Source: DASYAE01 sp036501535 (GTDB lineage: Bacteria; Actinomycetota; Actinomycetes; Streptomycetales; Catenulisporaceae). From it: 64,000 bases of DNA. The stretch lies in the NCBI GenBank assembly GCA_036501535.1, contig DASYAE010000131.1, forward strand, positions 1-64,000. The letters run 5' to 3'. Both the position numbers and the translations under genes were made by a program. This document shows, one piece after another, positions 8,342 through 16,596 of this stretch (positions are counted from its first letter, which is position 1; each line of letters starts with the position of its first letter). Under the pieces are notes generated by a model. That model saw nothing but the letters and a program-made list of their open reading frames with translations, had not been told where the DNA came from and made no database searches.

Positions 8342-8676
8342 GTGATCACAGGCTTTCAAAATCCCCAGTCGGCAAAGCGGGTCCGCAGTCGGCCCGCATG
8401 ATCCCCCCCACAGCCGCGGCATCGCGCCGCACGGCTCAAGCCGTCAGACCGTGGATGTTCTAAGAATATTGTGATCATGTCGACGCAGAAAGGCTATGAA
8501 CGCGTTACTCAGGGCAGTGACGCATGCGTTTCAGAGCAGTTACAACGCGCCAAAGAGCACACCGGGACGCATCGGTCTGATGGTGAAGCCGGGATGGCTA
8601 TGACAGAAAGCGAAGACGATGGACGGTCGGCCGCACCGGCATCGCGGCCGGTGCGCGGCCGGTGCGCCGTCGCCGG
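8342..8676. other. Intergenic region, 335 bases
   Basis: Holds the upstream region of the PGWWQGYD gene (with the AT-rich stretch TTCTAAGAATATTGTGATCA at 8458-8477), a 10-base palindrome ACGCATGCGT (8520-8529), and the terminator of the polysaccharide operon at its right end. Open frames here have no gene-like composition. Confidence 0.5.
8633..8654 (-). terminator. Hairpin terminator at the end of the polysaccharide operon
   Basis: GCACCGGC (8633-8640), loop ATCGCG, GCCGGTGC (8647-8654), extended by GGCC/GGCC arms with a two-base bulge. It begins 22 bases after the last stop of the operon (8677). Confidence 0.65.
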
Positions 8677-9966
8677 TCAGACCCCGAACCAGGCCTTCGC
8701 CACAGGTCGCCGCACGGACCTCGCGCGGTCTTCCACGATCCGGTCGAAGAGCTCGAGGATGCGCGGCGTGACCGCCCCGGCCTCGAAGTCGCGGGCGCGG
8801 TCGCGGCCGGCCCGGCCCATCCGGGCCCGGCGCTGCGGGTCGTCGAGCAGCCCGTCGAGCGCCGCGGCGAGCGCGGCCGGATCGCGCGGCGGGACGAGCA
8901 GGCCGGTGACTTCGTGCTCGACGACGTCCTTGAGGCCGCCGGCGTCGGAGGCGACCACCGGGCGCCCGGCGAGCATCGCCTCCAGGGCCACCAGGCCGAA
9001 CGGCTCCTCCCAGACGGACGGCACCACGCCGATCGAGGCGCGGGCCCAGGCGGCCATCACGACCGGGTTCGGCTGGTTGTACGCCACGGTGACATCCCTG
9101 TCCCCGGTCCCGTCTCCGTCTCCGAACTCGAACGAGTCGCCGGTGGGCGCGCCGACGAGGACGAGCGGGACCCGGTGCCGCATCCTCCGGTGCGCTTCTA
9201 AGAGCACGTCGACGCCCTTGTGCCGGCCGAGCGCTCCGACGAAGAGCAGGTAGCCGTCGGTCTCGGGGAGGAAGTCCGGCCGATCGCCGCTCTCGGCGAG
9301 CCGGTCGATCCCGTCGGGCACCATGGTCGAGATCACCGTCAGCTCGGTGCCGACCGGCAGCGACGGCCGCATCGCGTCGGCGACGGCCCGGCTGACCGCG
9401 ACGTAGGCGTCGGCCCGGCCGACCAGCCTCTGGCTGCTGCGCAGCCCGGCCACCAGCGCGGCCGACTTGGCCGGGCCGTACTGCGGGCGCGCGCACTTCA
9501 GGCACTTGCCGAGCGCAGGGCCCGAACATGCCTGCCCGTCGTGCTGGTACGTCTTCTTCGCGCAGCCGAGCCCGTAATCGTGCATGGTCACGACATGCGC
9601 GGGGCCGCTGGACGGCCGATGCAGCGGAAAGTAGGAGTACTGAATCCAGCTGTGGCTGTTCACGACGTCCGGACGCTCCTCGGCCACCACCCGCCGAAGT
9701 TGGCGCACCAGCCCCGGATCGGGCGCCGTCGGGTGGAACGGACGTGCGGCGTCGGCATAGAACGGGGCGAGCGCCGCGCTCCAGCCGCTGATTCGGTGCA
9801 CCCTCACGCCGTCGATGACCTCGAAGTCCGGCCGGCCGTCGATCTTCAGCGTCACGACGGTGGCCCGGTGCCCGAGCGCGACCATCTCCTTCGAGAGGGT
9901 CTCCACGTGCAGTTCCAGGCCGCCGATGGTCGGCCGGTAGAAGTCGACCAGGTGTAGGACATGCAC
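8677..9966 (-). CDS. GT4 family glycosyltransferase
   Basis: 429 residues, GT-B fold. The N-terminal domain has the GGLELHVETLSKEM acceptor loop; the C-terminal domain has LLFVGALGRHKGVD and the nucleotide-sugar motif EEPFGLVALEAMLAGRPVVASDAGG (E-x7-E). A Cys/His cluster at ~150-185 (HDYGLGC, GQACSG, GKCLKCARP) is the extra metal-binding-like insert seen in part of GT4. It would transfer a sugar to a growing cell-surface polysaccharide or glycolipid at the cytoplasmic membrane face. It is the last gene of a seven-gene minus-strand operon, 28 bases after the preceding stop. ATG 9966 follows an AGGAGAG Shine-Dalgarno. Confidence 0.88.
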   Translation of the reverse strand: MHVLHLVDFYRPTIGGLELHVETLSKEMVALGHRATVVTLKIDGRPDFEVIDGVRVHRISGWSAALAPFYADAARPFHPTAPDPGLVRQLRRVVAEERPDVVNSHSWIQYSYFPLHRPSSGPAHVVTMHDYGLGCAKKTYQHDGQACSGPALGKCLKCARPQYGPAKSAALVAGLRSSQRLVGRADAYVAVSRAVADAMRPSLPVGTELTVISTMVPDGIDRLAESGDRPDFLPETDGYLLFVGALGRHKGVDVLLEAHRRMRHRVPLVLVGAPTGDSFEFGDGDGTGDRDVTVAYNQPNPVVMAAWARASIGVVPSVWEEPFGLVALEAMLAGRPVVASDAGGLKDVVEHEVTGLLVPPRDPAALAAALDGLLDDPQRRARMGRAGRDRARDFEAGAVTPRILELFDRIVEDRARSVRRPVAKAWFGV

Positions 9967-9994
9967 GAGTTCTCTCCTCAGGGCGCGGCGTTCG

Positions 9995-10885
9995 CTACTG
10001 GTCGCAGGAACCGGATTCGTTGCCCCGAAAATAGGCCACCAGCGGCTGGAGCCGCTGCGAGCCGTCGGAGACGACGATGCTGACCCGGCTCAGGCACGCG
10101 GTCGAGGGCAGCGCGCCGCGCAGTTTCGCAGTGGTCTGTGAGTCGGCGGCTACGGTCGTGACCGTGGCGGTCCAGGTGCCCGCGCCGGTCACGGTCGCGG
10201 TGATCCGGTAGTCGTGGGCGACCGGCGCGGAGTTGAAGATCGTCACGCTCACCTCGCCGCCCTGCGCTGTTTCGCGGGCCAGCGGGGTGTCGGCGGTGGC
10301 CGCGGTTCCGGCCAGTGCCGCGGCGCTGGCCGTGGAGCTCTGCTGCGGCGGGAGCGAATACGCCAGTACCGCTGTCAGGCCGCCGCCGAGCACGATCACG
10401 GCGACTGCGGCGATCAGTGCGCGGGGGACCCGTTCGGAGAACCGCGCCCTGGGCTGGGGCTGGGGTTGGTATCGCGGAGCCGCGGCCTCGTCAGACCCCG
10501 CACTTCTCGTCGTGAGCTGGACGCGTATCAGTGTCGCGATGACGAGGACCAGGAAGCAGCGCTCGACGCTCGACGCCGTCACCCGCGGCTCGATCGCGTA
10601 CGCCAGCAGGACCAGCAGCGGCCAGGCCGCCATGCTCAGCACGCATTCCGCCGCCCGCCGGACCAGGCCGTCGAACCGCGCGGCCCAGGAGGCGTGCCCG
10701 AAGATCAGGATCGCGACGCAGTAGCCCGGCGCCCAGAACGCCAGCGGGAGCCCGAGCACTGCTTTCCACACGCCCGGCACCGGCAGGTTCGCCAGCGACA
10801 GCGCGCCAGCCACGGCGGCCGGAACGCCGCCTCCTGCCCGCTGCGCGGCGACGACGCTGCGCAGGCTCGTGATCGCTCGGCTCAT
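9995..10885 (-). CDS. DUF1616-like membrane protein
   Basis: 296 residues. Two N-terminal membrane hairpins (around LPLAFWAPGYCVAILIFG and AAWPLLVLLAYAIE), a short Pro/Gln-rich cytoplasmic stretch, another TM (ALIAAVAVIVLGGGLTAVLAY) and an extracellular C-terminal domain of ~120 residues with immunoglobulin-like beta strands and two Cys. The order resembles DUF1616 proteins found beside glycosyltransferases. It may hold or modify the exported polysaccharide; the reaction is unknown. The ATG at 10885 overlaps the preceding stop (TGATG), indicating translational coupling. Confidence 0.6.
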   Translation of the reverse strand: MSRAITSLRSVVAAQRAGGGVPAAVAGALSLANLPVPGVWKAVLGLPLAFWAPGYCVAILIFGHASWAARFDGLVRRAAECVLSMAAWPLLVLLAYAIEPRVTASSVERCFLVLVIATLIRVQLTTRSAGSDEAAAPRYQPQPQPRARFSERVPRALIAAVAVIVLGGGLTAVLAYSLPPQQSSTASAAALAGTAATADTPLARETAQGGEVSVTIFNSAPVAHDYRITATVTGAGTWTATVTTVAADSQTTAKLRGALPSTACLSRVSIVVSDGSQRLQPLVAYFRGNESGSCDQ

Positions 10886-12870
10886 CACGGCGTCACCCCA
10901 TAGACTCCGGCGTTCAGCTCGCCCGGCTCGAGGCGGTAGAGCGCATAGTGCTGCGACTGGTAGATCTTGACCGCCCACGGATAGGCAGTGAATTTCTCCA
11001 GCGCCGACAACGAGATCGGCGAGGTGCGGGTGTACGCCTCGGGCTCGCTCGGCTCGAAGTAGAACCCCGATTCGAACGGCGCCTCGGACAGCCGGCTGTC
11101 CACGAGCATGAAGTCCACCTTGTCAGGACCCAGTTCCTGCAGCGTCTGGGGCTTGGGCGGCGCGTCGTAGAAGTAGAGGTCCCAGGACGGGAAGCCCACC
11201 AGGAAGTCGTCGTCGGCGAAGGCCCCGAACACGCCGCCGGTGGTGTAGTCCGAGATGAAGTTGTGGCCGCCGCCCTGCGTCTGCTTCGCCCAGGCGGCCA
11301 CGGCGAGCAGTTCCGGCGACTCGGTCCGCGCGTCGGTGCCGACCTGCCAGGGGCCGGGGAACATGCTCTCGTTGTTGTTCTCGCTGCCCGAGTTGCCGAC
11401 GATCAGGGCCATGACGACGGCGATCGCCCCCGCCTTGAGCAGGGCGTTGATGCGGCGGGACCGCGCGGCGAAGGCGACCCGGCGCGGGCGCCCCGGCCCG
11501 CCGCGCCGGCCGGCGGTGCCGGAGCAGGCCGCTGCGATGGTGAAGGCCAGCAGCCCGGACAGCAGGAGGTAGGTGAACGGCCAGCTGCGGTGCGCACCCG
11601 GCGCGCCCGCGGTGGTGAGCACGAAGGGAAGTGAGAGCGGGTAGCACACCGAGACGATGAACACCGTGCGCAGCATGGGCGACGTCCGCCATCGGCGCCG
11701 ACTGAGCCAGGCCCCGATCACGCCGAGCAGACTGACCACGACCGGCGCGGCCAGCGCCAGGACCATCTCGTACCGCGGCAGGCTGGAGGCCTGGAACGCG
11801 GAGCGGCCGCTGCCGCTCTGCCCGTCCGCGGAGAAGAACGACAGGATCTGCTCGAAGCCCTCGCGCGGATAAGGGGCCAGATATGTGAAGACGGACGAGC
11901 CGAGCGTGCCCATCCACAGCGCGTTCGCGGCGATGCCGATGACCGCGATCCACACCGCGTACCGGCCGCGTTCCCAGTCGCGCCACGGCCGGTGCGCCAG
12001 CGCGTGGACGACCAGGACGAAGACCAGGAAAAGCGAGGAGAGGTGGTGGGTGACCGCGGTCGCGGCGATGACGACGCCGGTCGCCGCGGTCCACCTCCAC
12101 CGGGTCGCGCGCGGCGACTCCGGCCGGCTCGCCTCCTGGGCCAGCACGATCGCCCAGGCGACCAGGATCAGGGCCAGCGACTCGTAGGCGTACTGCGCGG
12201 TGAACAGCAGGTAGCCCGGGTTGAGCGCATAGCAGAGACCTGCCAGCCCTGCGGTGTGCTGCGAGCCGAACAGCCGGCGGACCAGGACGAACACCGCGAG
12301 CAGTTCGAGAACGTGGGACAGGCCGCCGATCACCAGGCCGACCTGGTAGGTGTCGAGGCCGCTGAAGTGCTGCGCCGCGACAGTGAGGATGTGCAGGCCC
12401 GGGTAGTCCGCGACGATCGCGACGACGTTCGGCTGGAACAGCTTCCCGCTCTGATAAAGGTGCTCGGACTGGGACCAGTGTGCGAGCTCGTCGAAGAACA
12501 GCGGTTGGCTCGGGCTGCGCAGGACCCGGGGAATGTAGGTGAACACGGCGACGGCGATCAGCAGGACCTTGCGTTCTCCCGCGCTCACGCCGTTCGCACG
12601 CAGCAGCCGGAGCGACGCGGGCACCAGGAACAGCGCCATGCCGATCCAGTAGACCGTGTAGTGGTAGGCCGGGTCTCCGCCGGTGAGCGCATGTGCGAAG
12701 GCCTCGGCATAGGCGAACCGGAACATCACCGCGCCGAGCACGAACGCGGCGGCCAGCAGCGAGTACCAGACCAGCGGCGGCCGGGCCGGGCGGCGTGTTG
12801 CAGGCGGCGCCGCGGCCTCGATCGTTCCGGCTGTCTCCGAGCCAGCCGGATCGTGCACGATGCTGGTCAT
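10885..12870 (-). CDS. Polytopic membrane glycosyltransferase-like protein
   Basis: 661 residues with about 11-13 transmembrane helices and a soluble C-terminal ~130 residues. The first external loop carries an acidic pair, FFDELAHWSQSEHLYQSG, in the position of the catalytic DE of GT-C (PMT/ArnT/GT39-like) enzymes that use polyprenyl-phosphate sugars. His-rich loops (THHLSSLFLVF) and the C-terminal domain with DFLVGFPSWDLYFYD follow. Likely role: transfer of sugar on the outer face of the membrane during polysaccharide assembly. ATGA overlap with the flippase upstream, TGATG overlap with the gene downstream. ATG 12870 is preferred over longer frames because of that coupling. Confidence 0.7.
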   Translation of the reverse strand: MTSIVHDPAGSETAGTIEAAAPPATRRPARPPLVWYSLLAAAFVLGAVMFRFAYAEAFAHALTGGDPAYHYTVYWIGMALFLVPASLRLLRANGVSAGERKVLLIAVAVFTYIPRVLRSPSQPLFFDELAHWSQSEHLYQSGKLFQPNVVAIVADYPGLHILTVAAQHFSGLDTYQVGLVIGGLSHVLELLAVFVLVRRLFGSQHTAGLAGLCYALNPGYLLFTAQYAYESLALILVAWAIVLAQEASRPESPRATRWRWTAATGVVIAATAVTHHLSSLFLVFVLVVHALAHRPWRDWERGRYAVWIAVIGIAANALWMGTLGSSVFTYLAPYPREGFEQILSFFSADGQSGSGRSAFQASSLPRYEMVLALAAPVVVSLLGVIGAWLSRRRWRTSPMLRTVFIVSVCYPLSLPFVLTTAGAPGAHRSWPFTYLLLSGLLAFTIAAACSGTAGRRGGPGRPRRVAFAARSRRINALLKAGAIAVVMALIVGNSGSENNNESMFPGPWQVGTDARTESPELLAVAAWAKQTQGGGHNFISDYTTGGVFGAFADDDFLVGFPSWDLYFYDAPPKPQTLQELGPDKVDFMLVDSRLSEAPFESGFYFEPSEPEAYTRTSPISLSALEKFTAYPWAVKIYQSQHYALYRLEPGELNAGVYGVTP

Positions 12871-14306
12871 TCTGGTCCACCCCTCCCCCGGCGGATCGCG
12901 AGACCGTGGACTCTGCGATGCCGCGCCACCGGGGTGGGCAGCCAGTATCGGGCGCACGCCGCCACGCCCAGCGCTCCGACCAGCTGCGCGCCCAGCCAGG
13001 CATATCCGGCCCCGATGATGCCGAACCGGGGCGCCAGGAACCAGGTGCCGGCGACCGCGATGACGGCCATCGAGCCGTTCAGGAGCACGGCGCCCGGCAG
13101 CATGTCCCGCACCCGCATCGTCGCGATCGCGACGTTGGTGACCGTGTCCGGGAACGACGACAGGATCAGGACGATGAGCAGCGCGTACCCGGCGGTCGCG
13201 TAGTGTGCGCCGAACACGTGCAGCACGAACCTGCCGATGAGGCACAGCGCGGCTGCCGGGACCACGATCACGCCGAGCGTCCTCGTCAGGCAGGTGAGCG
13301 AGGTGCGGCGCAGCCCGCTCGCGTCATGGCTGCCCTCTGCGAACAGCGCGGAGGAGACGGCCGGGCTGATCATGAAGATCGCGCTGCCGACCATCCAGGT
13401 GACGTAGAAGTACGCGTTGTCCTGCGCGCCTAGGCGCGCCGTGACGGCCATCGGCAGCAGGTAGGTCGGGATGAGGCCGCCGACGCTGACCAGGTGGTGC
13501 ATCATGCTCGAGCGGGCCAGGGCGACCAGTTCCGCGCGCGCTCCGGACAGTCCGGTCCAGGAGAGCCGGTGCACCCGGCGGTGGCAGAGCACGAGGCCTG
13601 CGACGGTGCCCAGCAGACCGCTGAGCGCCCACGTCCCGGCGAGGTCGAGCGGTCCGCGGCCCGGCGCGGTCAGCGCGAGCGGGATCAGTCCGAGCACCCT
13701 GACGAGCGAGGTGACGCCGTTGCGCGCCAACATCAGGCCACTGCGCCGCTCGGCGATGAACACGTAGTCGAACAGGTCGGAGCTGGTCCAGAACACTGCG
13801 CCGAGCACGAAGATGCAGGCCAGTCCCGGGCTGGCGATCAGGACGTGCAGCGGTCCCACAGCCTCGCCCAGCGGCAGCACGGCCGCCGCGGCGGCGACCA
13901 GCGTGACCAGCATGCTGACGAGCTGGACACTGGTGAATGTGACCAGCCATTCCTGGCCGCGCCGCCGCTTGGGCAGCCGGGCGATCAGGCCGGCGCCCGC
14001 GCCGAGGTGCACGAGCAGCGAGAGCACGACCATGGCCGAGATCACGGCGGAGCCGAGGCCTACCGCGGCGGCGGGCATCAGGCGCGCGGCAAGGGTCCAG
14101 TACCCGTATCCGAGCCCTGCGTTGATGGCGGTCGTCCCCATGATGCCGACGCTGTTTCGGGTCAGCGAGTCCGAGCTGACCGCGGCGACCAGGCGGCCGA
14201 GCAGGCTCCTGGTTTGCGGGGGCTCGGGCCAGGCCTCGACGGTCACCTGGAAGGCGGCGGCGCTCTGGCGGCTCTCCACGGTTTCGGGCAGGTCGGTGGT
14301 CACCAT
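12867..14306 (-). CDS. Wzx-like oligosaccharide flippase (MOP superfamily)
   Basis: 479 residues, 12-14 predicted transmembrane helices starting at NSVGIMGTTAINAGLGYGYW, the usual first helix of polysaccharide-export proteins of the MOP/MATE-like superfamily. Conserved small-residue helices such as LSLLVHLGAGAGLIARLPKRR and GIIGAGYAWLGAQLVGALG match Wzx-type lipid-linked oligosaccharide flippases. It would move the lipid-linked repeat unit made by the neighbouring glycosyltransferases across the cytoplasmic membrane. GGAGGG lies five bases before ATG 14306, and the gene overlaps both neighbours by 4-7 bases. Confidence 0.82.
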   Translation of the reverse strand: MVTTDLPETVESRQSAAAFQVTVEAWPEPPQTRSLLGRLVAAVSSDSLTRNSVGIMGTTAINAGLGYGYWTLAARLMPAAAVGLGSAVISAMVVLSLLVHLGAGAGLIARLPKRRRGQEWLVTFTSVQLVSMLVTLVAAAAAVLPLGEAVGPLHVLIASPGLACIFVLGAVFWTSSDLFDYVFIAERRSGLMLARNGVTSLVRVLGLIPLALTAPGRGPLDLAGTWALSGLLGTVAGLVLCHRRVHRLSWTGLSGARAELVALARSSMMHHLVSVGGLIPTYLLPMAVTARLGAQDNAYFYVTWMVGSAIFMISPAVSSALFAEGSHDASGLRRTSLTCLTRTLGVIVVPAAALCLIGRFVLHVFGAHYATAGYALLIVLILSSFPDTVTNVAIATMRVRDMLPGAVLLNGSMAVIAVAGTWFLAPRFGIIGAGYAWLGAQLVGALGVAACARYWLPTPVARHRRVHGLAIRRGRGGPE

Positions 14307-15418
14307 GCGGCTCCCTCCGTGGAGCCGCAGTCGTCCACTGTGAGTGTGTGCTCATATATGCCGAGCAGGGCGGCGGCGGCCTGGTCCCAGCCGGCCGCCG
14401 TCGCACAGGGTTCTTCGGATCCTTGTTCGAGAGCGGATACGAGCGCTGTCGCGATCTGTGCGTCGTCGTCTCGCTCGCCGATCAGGGTGCCGATGTTCCC
14501 GACCAGTTCGGCGTGTGCCGGGATGTCGGAGAGCACGACCGATGCTCCGGCTGCGAGCGCTTCGGCGGGCGCGAGCCCGAAGGCCTCATGCTCCGAGAGC
14601 GAGCAGAGCGCCCGCGCCGTACGCAGCCAGCGGGCCAGGTCCGCGTCGCAGACCCGGCCGAGGAACCGGACCCGCTCGATCAGCCCGTACTGCGCGGCCA
14701 GCTTCTCCAAGCGCTCCCGGTCCGGTCCATCGCCGATCACGACGAGCCGGGCCGGCGCCGGGACCTGGCGGAAGGCGCCGAGCAGCCGGTCGATGCGCTT
14801 GTAGCGCTCCAGCCTCCCGACGCTGAGCACGGTCTCAGGCTGCTGCGGCCACGGCTCGGCGGCTGCGAGGGCTGCGGTGTCCACCGCGTTCGGCACGACG
14901 GCGATCCGGGCCGCTACGGCCGGGAAGTGCTGCGCCACGAGTTCGGCCTCGGCGCGGGAGACGCAGACCACGGTCGCCGCCCGGGAGAACACCGCGCGGC
15001 CCACGGGCCGGTAGGCATGATGGATGAGGGAGCTGACAGTCGTGTGTCCGCCGCCGTGGTAGTGCGGTGAATAGACGAACCTCGGTCCGTCCCGGTGAGC
15101 GCGCAGGACGAGGGCGGCGCCGGCAGCGACGGCGCAGTGGTAGCTGTGTCCATGCACGACGTCGTACTTGGTCTGATGCCGCTGCAGGTACCGCCAGAGG
15201 CCGGGTGCGACGGGATACGTTCGGCTGGGCGAGGTGGCGAAGCGCCTGATCATGACTCCGTCGTCCTCGACGACCCGGGGCAGGCCGTGCCGGTGCTCCT
15301 GTGCGAGTACTTCGACGGATGCGCCGGCGCGGGCGAGGGCGCGGGCCGTCTGGGCCACGACCACTTCGACGCCGCCGGCTGCCGGTGGGTATCCGGGGCT
15401 CACCAGGGCGATCCTCAC
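14300..15418 (-). CDS. GT4 family glycosyltransferase
   Basis: 372 residues, GT-B fold. N-terminal VRIALVSPGYPPAAGGVEVVV is the standard acceptor-side loop; the donor side has VLSVGRLERYKRIDRLLGAF and the E-x7-E motif in SEHEAFGLAPAEALAAGASVV. A cytoplasmic or membrane-associated sugar transferase of the polysaccharide operon. The GTG at 15418 overlaps the preceding stop as GTGA, which fixes the start despite a much longer open frame upstream. Its stop lies seven bases inside the flippase gene, so expression is tightly coupled. Confidence 0.88.
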   Translation of the reverse strand: MRIALVSPGYPPAAGGVEVVVAQTARALARAGASVEVLAQEHRHGLPRVVEDDGVMIRRFATSPSRTYPVAPGLWRYLQRHQTKYDVVHGHSYHCAVAAGAALVLRAHRDGPRFVYSPHYHGGGHTTVSSLIHHAYRPVGRAVFSRAATVVCVSRAEAELVAQHFPAVAARIAVVPNAVDTAALAAAEPWPQQPETVLSVGRLERYKRIDRLLGAFRQVPAPARLVVIGDGPDRERLEKLAAQYGLIERVRFLGRVCDADLARWLRTARALCSLSEHEAFGLAPAEALAAGASVVLSDIPAHAELVGNIGTLIGERDDDAQIATALVSALEQGSEEPCATAAGWDQAAAALLGIYEHTLTVDDCGSTEGAAW

Positions 15419-16596
15419 CGTTGCGGCCCCGCTTCCGCGGCCAGTTCGAGGATCGCCTCGACGTTGCGGTCCCACGAGGTCTGCTCGGCGTAGGTCTCGC
15501 CCGCGCGGGCGCGCACCTTCCGCAGCGCGTCGGCGAGGGCCGGCGCGTCGGCCGGCGGGACGCGGATTGCGCCTTCGTAGTCTGCGACGGCTTCGACCAA
15601 GCCGCCGACGGCGGTGACGACGACCGGCAGGCCGTTGCTCATCGCGATGTGCAGCGGACCGCTCGCCGAGGAGCGCAGGTACGGCAGGACCACCGCGTCC
15701 GCATCGGCGAAATGCGCGGTGGCCTCCTCGTCGGAGACGTACCTGTTGATCAGGGTGATGTGATCGCGGTGCGGCGAGGCCGCGATGAGCTCCAGCGGCC
15801 GGGTCCAGCCCTCCCACGTCTCGCCGACCACGGTCAGGCGGTAGCCCGCGGCTTCCTCGGGCGGCAGCGAGTCGAACGCCTCGATGAGGTGTTCGAGGCC
15901 TTTGTACGGCCGGATCGTGCCGAAGAACAACAGCCGGCAGAGGCCTTCGACCCCCGGCGTGCGCGGCGCCCGGTGGTGCTCGAACGGGCCGTGCGGGACG
16001 ACCCGGACCGGGCGGCCGGACAGGTCGTAGACCCGGGCCAGGGCCGCGCGGTCGAACTCCGAGTGCACGAGGAACCCGTCGGCCCGGCGCAGCACGGCGG
16101 CGAGCGCGCGCCTCGTGTACCGCTCGACCAGCGGAAGCCCGGCCTCGCCGGTGTCCTGCACCTCGTGGAATTCGACCAGGACCCGCGAGCCGGCCCGGCG
16201 CGCGGCGAGTACGAGCACGAAGTAGGTGTGCGCGACCGTTCCGGTCCACCACTGCAGGACCAGCGCTTCCGGCCGGGTGCGGCGGATGTGGCGTATCGCC
16301 CGCAGGATGCTGATCCCCCAGAACCAGTCGACCCCGTCGATCACCTCCACTGCGGCGTCGTATTCCAGGGCGGCCAGCTTCCGGCCCACGCGCGCTTTGC
16401 CGGGGTAGAAAACGCGCGGCAGGAGCCGTCGCATGAGGATCGCCGAGACGCGCGTCCGCTCGGCCAGCGCCGCGGACAGGTGGCAGGTGTAGTAACTGAT
16501 GCCGCTGGTGAACCGCCAGCCGGAGCCGACCACGCAGATCGTGCTCTCCGGTCGCGGGTCCTGGTGCGGTGGCGCCTCGTCGGCCGGCGCGCTCAC
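15415..16596 (-). CDS. Glycosyltransferase, GT4-like
   Basis: 393 residues. The N-terminus has ICVVGSGWRFTSGISYYTCHLSAAL, where the Gly-rich loop is followed by SGISYYT as in donor/acceptor loops of GT-B enzymes; the C-terminal half has LLFFGTIRPYKGLEHLIEAF and RSSASGPLHIAMSNGLPVVV. The first Glu of E-x7-E is replaced (SGPLHIAMS), as in several GT4 subgroups. The GTG at 16596 overlaps the stop of the preceding gene (GTGA). Substrate unknown; part of the polysaccharide operon. Confidence 0.8.
   Translation of the reverse strand: MSAPADEAPPHQDPRPESTICVVGSGWRFTSGISYYTCHLSAALAERTRVSAILMRRLLPRVFYPGKARVGRKLAALEYDAAVEVIDGVDWFWGISILRAIRHIRRTRPEALVLQWWTGTVAHTYFVLVLAARRAGSRVLVEFHEVQDTGEAGLPLVERYTRRALAAVLRRADGFLVHSEFDRAALARVYDLSGRPVRVVPHGPFEHHRAPRTPGVEGLCRLLFFGTIRPYKGLEHLIEAFDSLPPEEAAGYRLTVVGETWEGWTRPLELIAASPHRDHITLINRYVSDEEATAHFADADAVVLPYLRSSASGPLHIAMSNGLPVVVTAVGGLVEAVADYEGAIRVPPADAPALADALRKVRARAGETYAEQTSWDRNVEAILELAAEAGPQR

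Noticed and set aside
8471..9253. 260-residue plus-strand frame over the GT4 gene
   Set aside because: Antisense to a glycosyltransferase with complete motifs; Ser/Arg-rich shadow.
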